Shown one piece after another: positions 8,303-11,544 of a stretch of 11,544 nt of DNA. Within the stretch, counting starts at the first letter, position 1. Each line of letters begins with the position of its first letter. Below the pieces are notes generated by a model, which saw nothing but the letters and a program-made list of their open reading frames with translations, did no database searches and was not told the DNA's origin. This stretch comes from Megamonas sp. UBA1792 (GTDB lineage: Bacteria > Bacillota_C > Negativicutes > Selenomonadales > Selenomonadaceae). The translations under genes and the position numbers were made by a program. Location of the stretch: contig DCFY01000021.1 in assembly GCA_002315155.1 (NCBI GenBank), positions 1-11,544 on the forward strand, written 5' to 3'.

Positions 8303-8328
8303 TTTTTATACTGGACATGGTATACAAT
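8299..8328 (+). promoter_or_regulatory. Predicted dapB-asd promoter upstream of the riboswitch
   Basis: TTGATT (8299-8304) and TACAAT (8323-8328) are 18 bp apart, matching 4/6 and 5/6 consensus positions. Transcription would start near 8335, so the whole lysine aptamer would be in the leader. The spacer also contains an inverted repeat, TATAC (8307-8311) and GTATA (8320-8324). The -35 overlaps the stop of the preceding gene, and no terminator separates the two, so read-through into the riboswitch is possible. Confidence 0.5.
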
Positions 8329-8348
8329 AAATAAGAACTAAATAAAAG

Positions 8349-8376
8349 TCCTATTTTAGGGAATCCTACTTAGGGA
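8349..8376 (+). repeat. Tandem pair of short near-palindromes before the lysine aptamer
   Basis: TCCTATTTTAGGGA (8349-8362) is followed one base later by TCCTACTTAGGGA (8364-8376). Each copy can fold as CCTA against TAGG. The second copy runs into the sequence that forms the 5' side of the aptamer base stem. This pair is not part of the known lysine aptamer core. Its role is unknown. Confidence 0.5.
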
Positions 8377-8596
8377 TGAAATAGAGGCGCAGATAAAAAG
8401 AGTAGCTTTCAGGAGCCGACAGGCGAGGAAAAAAGTGGAAGGGTTATCTGCCGAAGCTGTAACAAGGGTACTTGTTTATGCTGGTATACTATCGAATAGA
8501 TCGTATACTGTCATCGATTTGATGGAGTGCTATCTCACCTGAAGCTGATATAGTATAATTGCAGCTGATGAGATGTTTTTCTCATCGGTTTTTTTT
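8374..8596 (+). promoter_or_regulatory. Lysine riboswitch (L-box) with expression platform
   Basis: The conserved lysine aptamer core is present in order: ATAGAGGCGC (8381-8390), AAGAGTAG, AGGCGAGGAAA, GGAAGGG, CTGCCGAAG, ATGCTGG, ACTGTCA and GGAGTGCTATCTC (ending 8536). The helices fold as expected: the base stem pairs ATAG with CTAT, P2 pairs GCAGATAA with TTATCTGC, one arm is AACAAG/CTTGTT and another GTATAC/GTATAC. The expression platform offers exclusive structures. ATCTCA (8532-8537), part of the closing stem, can instead pair with TGAGAT (8569-8574), and AGCTG with CAGCT, forming an antiterminator that disrupts the terminator. Known behaviour of this class predicts that lysine binding favours termination and shuts off dapB-asd. 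This explains most of the gene-free stretch 8303-8621. Confidence 0.95.
8565..8596 (+). terminator. Riboswitch-controlled intrinsic terminator before dapB
   Basis: CTGATGAGA (8565-8573) pairs with TCTCATCGG (8580-8588) over 9 bp with one G-U pair and a 6-nt loop, followed by eight T residues (8589-8596). It stands 25 bp before the dapB start and competes with the antiterminator pairing described for the riboswitch. Confidence 0.92.
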
Positions 8597-8621
8597 ATAG
8601 GTAAAATTGGAGGCGCATATT

Positions 8622-9413
8622 TTGATAAAAATACTTGTTAGTGGTGCATGTGGTAGAATGGGACAGGCTGTTCTGAAGGCTGTTAGTGAAGATCCTGAAT
8701 TGGAGCTTGTTGGTGCAGTTGATATAAAGAGCGGCATGGATACGGGTGAACTTATTGGTATTGGCAAGAATGGTATACTTGTTCGCGATGACTTAGAAGA
8801 AGCGCTTAAGGAAATTAAACCAAATGTCATGGTCGATTTCACTCGTCCGAATATTGTATTTGATGATGCATGCATTGCATTGAGAAATGGCATTTCGCCA
8901 GTTATAGGAACAACAGGTCTTTCCGATGAATGCAAAGCAGAAATTGCCAGGCTGGCGGAACAGAATAATACGCCGGCCTTTATTGCACCGAACTTTGCGA
9001 TAGGTGCTGTGCTTATGATGATCATGGCAAAGCAGGCAGCAAGGTATATGCCAAATGTAGAAATTATAGAATTGCATCACGATCAGAAATTGGATGCTCC
9101 ATCGGGTACAGCACTTCAGACAGTTGAAATGATCCGTGAAGTTCGCAATAGTATGCAGCAAGGCCATCCGGATGAGGTGGAAAAAGTGGCTGGTGCCCGT
9201 GGTGCGAATGTCGATGGTATCCATATTCATAGTGTTCGCCTGCCGGGCTATGTTGCTCATCAGGAAGTCATCTTTGGTGGTTTGGGGCAGACACTTACAA
9301 TTCGTCATGATTCGATCAATCGAGAATCATTTATGCCAGGTGTTGTTATGGCCTGTAAAAAAGTAAATTCGCTAAAAGGGCTTGTCATAGGTTTAGACAA
9401 ATTATTAGATTAA
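8622..9413 (+). CDS. dapB: 4-hydroxy-tetrahydrodipicolinate reductase
   Basis: DapB reduces the product of DapA to tetrahydrodipicolinate with NAD(P)H, a step towards diaminopimelate and lysine. TTG 8622 is chosen because TTGGAGG (8607-8613) sits 8 nt upstream and the protein then starts (M)IKILVSGACGRMGQ, exactly at the family's nucleotide-binding loop (GACGRMGQ, residues 8-15). An in-frame TTG at 8607 lies inside that ribosome binding site. The catalytic and substrate-binding block ELHHDQKLDAPSGTA contains His152, His153, Lys156 and the Ser161-Gly162-Thr163 loop. IGTTGLS and the APNFAIGAVL strand are also present. The 263-residue length is usual. It is the first gene of a dapB-asd operon behind a lysine riboswitch, so lysine should switch it off. 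Confidence 0.97.
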   Translation: MIKILVSGACGRMGQAVLKAVSEDPELELVGAVDIKSGMDTGELIGIGKNGILVRDDLEEALKEIKPNVMVDFTRPNIVFDDACIALRNGISPVIGTTGLSDECKAEIARLAEQNNTPAFIAPNFAIGAVLMMIMAKQAARYMPNVEIIELHHDQKLDAPSGTALQTVEMIREVRNSMQQGHPDEVEKVAGARGANVDGIHIHSVRLPGYVAHQEVIFGGLGQTLTIRHDSINRESFMPGVVMACKKVNSLKGLVIGLDKLLD

Positions 9414-9432
9414 AAAGAGAGGGCGTTTTATA

Positions 9433-10464
9433 ATGAGAAAATATAATGTAGCTATCCTGGGAGCAACAGGAGCTGTTGGACAGGAATTTTTAAATTTGCT
9501 TGAGGAAAGAAATTTTCCTTTTGCTGATTTGAAGTTATTGGCTTCAAAGCGTTCTGCGGGTAAGATTATTAACTTTATGGGTAAGGACTATACAGTTGAA
9601 GAAGCAACAGAAGATTCCTTTAAGAATGTGCAGATTGCACTTTTTGCGGGAGGATCTGCCAGTAAAATATTTGCACCGATTGCGGTGAAGGCAGGCGCTA
9701 TTGTTATTGATAACTCGAGTACATTCCGCATGGACCCCGAGGTTCCTCTTGTTGTGCCCGAAGTCAATCCTGAAGCAATTGCACAGCATAAAGGGATTAT
9801 AGCAAATCCGAACTGTTCGACAATCATCATGGTTATGGCATTGAAACCGATCTATGATCAGGTAAAGATTAAGCGTGTTGTTGTGTCGACATATCAGGCT
9901 GTATCCGGTGGTGGCAAGGAAGCAATGGCAGAGCTTGAAGATCAGGTTAAGGCAATCGTAGAAGGCAAAGAGATTGTAGCAAACATCCTGCCTGGTGCAA
10001 GTTTGCCAAAGCATTATCAGATTGCATTCAATCTAATTCCGCAGATTGATGTATTCAAGGATAACTTGTATACAAAGGAAGAAATGAAGATGATTGATGA
10101 AACACATAAGATTATGAAAGATGATAAGATGGGCATCACAGCGACAACAATTCGTGTACCAGTATTCCGTAGTCATGCTGAATCCGTCAATGTTGAGCTC
10201 GAGGATGAATTGAGTGTTGAAGCAGCGAGAAAAGCAATTGCATCGTTTCCTGGTGTTATTGTTAAGGACAACCCGAATGAAATGGAATATCCAATGCCGT
10301 TAATGACGTCTGGCAAGAATGAGGTCGAAGTTGGCAGAATTCGTAAGGACTTTTCAATTGAACATGGGCTTAATTTCTGGGTTGTAGGTGATCAGATTCG
10401 TAAAGGTGCGGCACTCAATGCTTTACAGATTGCTGAATACATGATAAAAAAAGATATGATCTAA
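9433..10464 (+). CDS. asd: Aspartate-semialdehyde dehydrogenase
   Basis: Asd reduces aspartyl phosphate to aspartate semialdehyde with NADPH, the shared step for lysine/diaminopimelate, threonine and methionine. The 343-residue protein starts with the nucleotide-binding loop GATGAVGQEF. It carries the SAGKIINF segment, DNSSTFRMDPEVPLVVPEVN, the catalytic Cys128 in NPNCSTI, and the STYQAVSGGGKEAM block. The C-terminal half has TTIRVPVFRSHAESVNVE with its conserved His. This layout matches the Gram-positive-type Asd. ATG 9433 has AGAGAGG about 10 nt upstream. The gene begins 19 bp after the dapB stop with no terminator between, so both share the lysine riboswitch. A strong terminator ends the unit. 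dapA, lysC and lysA are not in the window. Confidence 0.97.
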   Translation: MRKYNVAILGATGAVGQEFLNLLEERNFPFADLKLLASKRSAGKIINFMGKDYTVEEATEDSFKNVQIALFAGGSASKIFAPIAVKAGAIVIDNSSTFRMDPEVPLVVPEVNPEAIAQHKGIIANPNCSTIIMVMALKPIYDQVKIKRVVVSTYQAVSGGGKEAMAELEDQVKAIVEGKEIVANILPGASLPKHYQIAFNLIPQIDVFKDNLYTKEEMKMIDETHKIMKDDKMGITATTIRVPVFRSHAESVNVELEDELSVEAARKAIASFPGVIVKDNPNEMEYPMPLMTSGKNEVEVGRIRKDFSIEHGLNFWVVGDQIRKGAALNALQIAEYMIKKDMI

Positions 10465-10473
10465 AATAAGGAT

Positions 10474-10503
10474 AAGCTGCTATGGAATGTAGCAGCTTTT
10501 TTT
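10474..10503 (+). terminator. Intrinsic terminator of the dapB-asd operon
   Basis: AAGCTGCTA (10474-10482) pairs perfectly with TAGCAGCTT (10490-10498) around a 7-nt loop, followed by a T-run to 10503. It starts 10 bp after the asd stop. Confidence 0.93.
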
Positions 10504-10504
10504 C

Positions 10505-10533
10505 TTGAATCGGTAAATGAAAGATCATATAAG
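10505..10533 (+). promoter_or_regulatory. Promoter of the flavodoxin-like gene
   Basis: TTGAAT (10505-10510) and TATAAG (10528-10533) are separated by exactly 17 bp, with 4/6 and 5/6 consensus matches. It lies directly after the asd terminator and about 33 bp before the next start codon. Confidence 0.65.
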
Positions 10534-10566
10534 AGGGATTTTATTAATAAGTGGAGGCTTTACAGA

Positions 10567-11052
10567 ATGAAAATATCAATCGTTTACTATAGCAAGACGG
10601 GTAAGACGAAGGCAATGGCAGAAGTTGTCGCAGCAGGTATGAAAGAGGTCGAAGGTATTGAAGTATGCCTTTTTGATGTTGATCATGTGGATATTGATTA
10701 TATCAATGAGAGTAAGGCTGTTATCTTTGGTACACCAACATATTATGCAAATATGTGCTGGCAGATTAAGAAATGGTTTGACGAAGGTGGCAAATACAAT
10801 TTGTCGGGAAAACTTGGTGCAGCTTTTGCTACAGCAAACGTACCACAGGGTGGTGCGGATGTTGCAATACTCACACTCGTGCAGCACATGATGGTCAAAG
10901 GGATGATGGTATACTCGGGCGGCACAACACTTGGGCAGCCTTTTCTGCATCTTGGGGCAGCTGCGTGGCGTGATACGTTTGAAGAAAACAAAGAGCTCTT
11001 CCATGTATTTGGTAAGCGAATTGCGGCAAAGACAAAAGAATTATTTGTATAA
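10567..11052 (+). CDS. Flavodoxin / NAD(P)H:quinone oxidoreductase-like FMN protein
   Basis: The 161-residue product has the flavodoxin fold. The FMN phosphate-binding loop is YYSKTGKTKAMAE at residues 7-19. The second flavin-contacting region is GTPTYYANMCWQIKKWFD (from residue 55), and a third glycine-rich part, YSGGTTLGQPF, follows the helix LVQHMMVKGMMVY. The PTYYANMCWQIKKW pattern resembles the WrbA/flavodoxin-like oxidoreductases more than the short electron-carrier flavodoxins, so it could reduce quinones or act as an electron carrier; the sequence does not decide this. GGAGG lies about 9 nt before ATG 10567. It has its own promoter and is bounded by terminators, so it is probably a single-gene unit. 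It faces the phosphatase gene on the other strand. Confidence 0.85.
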   Translation: MKISIVYYSKTGKTKAMAEVVAAGMKEVEGIEVCLFDVDHVDIDYINESKAVIFGTPTYYANMCWQIKKWFDEGGKYNLSGKLGAAFATANVPQGGADVAILTLVQHMMVKGMMVYSGGTTLGQPFLHLGAAAWRDTFEENKELFHVFGKRIAAKTKELFV

Positions 11053-11066
11053 ATGTATAGAGTAAA

Positions 11067-11106
11067 AAATCGCACCTGTGCAAAGGATATTGTATAGGTG
11101 CGATTT
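11067..11106. terminator. Bidirectional terminator between convergent genes
   Basis: AAATCGCACCTGTGCAA (11067-11083) pairs with TTGTATAGGTGCGATTT (11090-11106), about 17 bp including two G-U pairs and a 6-nt loop. On the plus strand the tail is ATTTATTT. On the minus strand a run of six T follows the GC-rich stem, so it should stop transcription in both directions: the flavodoxin-like gene and the phosphatase gene. Confidence 0.88.
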
Positions 11107-11154
11107 ATTTATGTGAGTGTTTTTCCTTGCTTTGGCAGATCATTTTTGTAGTGT

Positions 11155-11544
11155 TTAGTCACTATAATATTCTTTTAATGAAGGAAGTTCGAGACACGCG
11201 AGGCGACCACCAAAAACACAACCACAGTCAATATCAATTTTATCATTGTGAATGGTATCGTGCCAGATTGAAGCTTTTGCAATGTTTTTATCTGCATCTG
11301 GTAAATAGAAGGTTGGCGTATGTCCATAAATTATAGTATGGTTTTTATAGGCAGGTGTTTCGTAAAAATGGCGGGTTCCCCAGATGAAATCGTTTTCATT
11401 CTGTTCCTCCAGTGATTTGGCTGGGTTGAGTCCGGCATGGGAAAAAATATAAGAATCAGTGGTAAAATAGCATACCATATTCCGTATGTAGAAAAAAATC
11501 TGTATGAGTTTTGTCGTTGATAATTTTGAAAGTGCTTCTATGGT
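11155..11544 (-). CDS. Metallophosphatase, serine/threonine phosphatase-like (5' end cut by window edge)
   Basis: The last 129 codons of a minus-strand gene are visible, open to the right edge and ending at a TAA at 11155-11157. The fragment holds C-terminal motifs of the calcineurin-like phosphoesterase superfamily in the PP1/PP2A/ApaH-like subgroup: IFSHAGLNP (metal-binding His), then IWGTRHFYE where relatives usually have a W-x-R-x-x-F pattern, IIYGHTP (metal-binding His), and the closing DCGCVFGGRLACLEL. The N-terminal metal motifs (GDxHG, GDxxDRG, GNHE) would lie beyond the edge. The substrate could be phosphoproteins or dinucleoside polyphosphates; the visible part cannot decide. The in-frame ATG at 11478 is probably internal, since the frame stays open upstream and the HAG motif is too near it for a full domain. 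Confidence 0.85.
   Translation of the reverse strand, partial: TIEALSKLSTTKLIQIFFYIRNMVCYFTTDSYIFSHAGLNPAKSLEEQNENDFIWGTRHFYETPAYKNHTIIYGHTPTFYLPDADKNIAKASIWHDTIHNDKIDIDCGCVFGGRLACLELPSLKEYYSD

Noticed and set aside
8554..8559. Perfect TATAAT inside the riboswitch expression platform, which could act as a promoter that bypasses lysine control.
   Set aside because: There is no -35 match at 16-18 bp (the sequence there is tatctc) and no TG extension. The bases lie between the two antiterminator strands, so it is more simply part of that RNA loop.
8793..9308. Long open frame on the minus strand inside dapB (about 171 codons).
   Set aside because: It lies wholly within a clearly assigned gene, has Cys/His/Phe-rich low-quality protein sequence, no family motif and no ribosome binding site of note; it is an antisense shadow.
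9544..10014. Open frame on the minus strand inside asd (about 156 codons).
   Set aside because: Fully covered by asd, with Cys- and Asn-rich composition and no recognisable motif; treated as a shadow.
1..11544. Search for mobile elements, CRISPR repeats, toxin-antitoxin pairs, defence genes or a new multi-gene system.
   Set aside because: Every sizeable gene belongs to a well-known housekeeping family, and no direct-repeat arrays, transposases, integrases or attachment-site duplications were seen by eye.

Overview
The window looks like a chromosomal housekeeping stretch from an AT-rich, low-GC Gram-positive-type bacterium. The support for this is a lysine (L-box) riboswitch with an intrinsic terminator, strong Shine-Dalgarno sequences, several TTG/GTG starts, and an ATP-type PEP carboxykinase typical of anaerobes. 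An anaerobic Firmicute, perhaps of the Negativicutes, fits best; that placement is inference only. I see no transposase, integrase, phage gene, CRISPR array, tRNA or rRNA.

Layout: (1) On the minus strand at the left edge is a truncated glutamine-dependent NAD+ synthetase (nadE, 1-1241). It diverges from a plus-strand pair, ybaK (Cys-tRNA(Pro) deacylase) and thrC (threonine synthase), which ends at a hairpin terminator near 3487. The divergent intergenic region holds three perfect inverted repeats around possible promoters. (2) pckA (ATP-dependent PEP carboxykinase) stands alone. Its -10 box is embedded in a perfect 9-bp inverted repeat, and it ends at a long hairpin terminator. (3) recG (branch-migration helicase) is followed by a GTG-started TVP38/VTT-family membrane protein. 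(4) A 319-nt gene-free stretch (8303-8621) carries a promoter, a small tandem repeat and a complete lysine riboswitch with its terminator and antiterminator. It controls dapB and then asd, two steps of the aspartate/diaminopimelate pathway, closed by a textbook terminator. (5) A single-gene flavodoxin-like protein has a good promoter. It faces a minus-strand metallophosphatase fragment running off the right edge, with a bidirectional terminator between them.

How the genes work together: asd and dapB make aspartate semialdehyde and tetrahydrodipicolinate on the way to lysine and cell-wall diaminopimelate. thrC finishes the threonine branch of the same pathway but sits in a separate transcription unit. 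pckA links oxaloacetate (the precursor of aspartate) with PEP. The other genes have unrelated maintenance roles. I found no convincing new system. The most worthwhile leads are the uncharacterised palindromes at the nadE, ybaK and pckA promoters, the tandem repeat in front of the riboswitch, and the lysine-only control of the shared enzyme asd.
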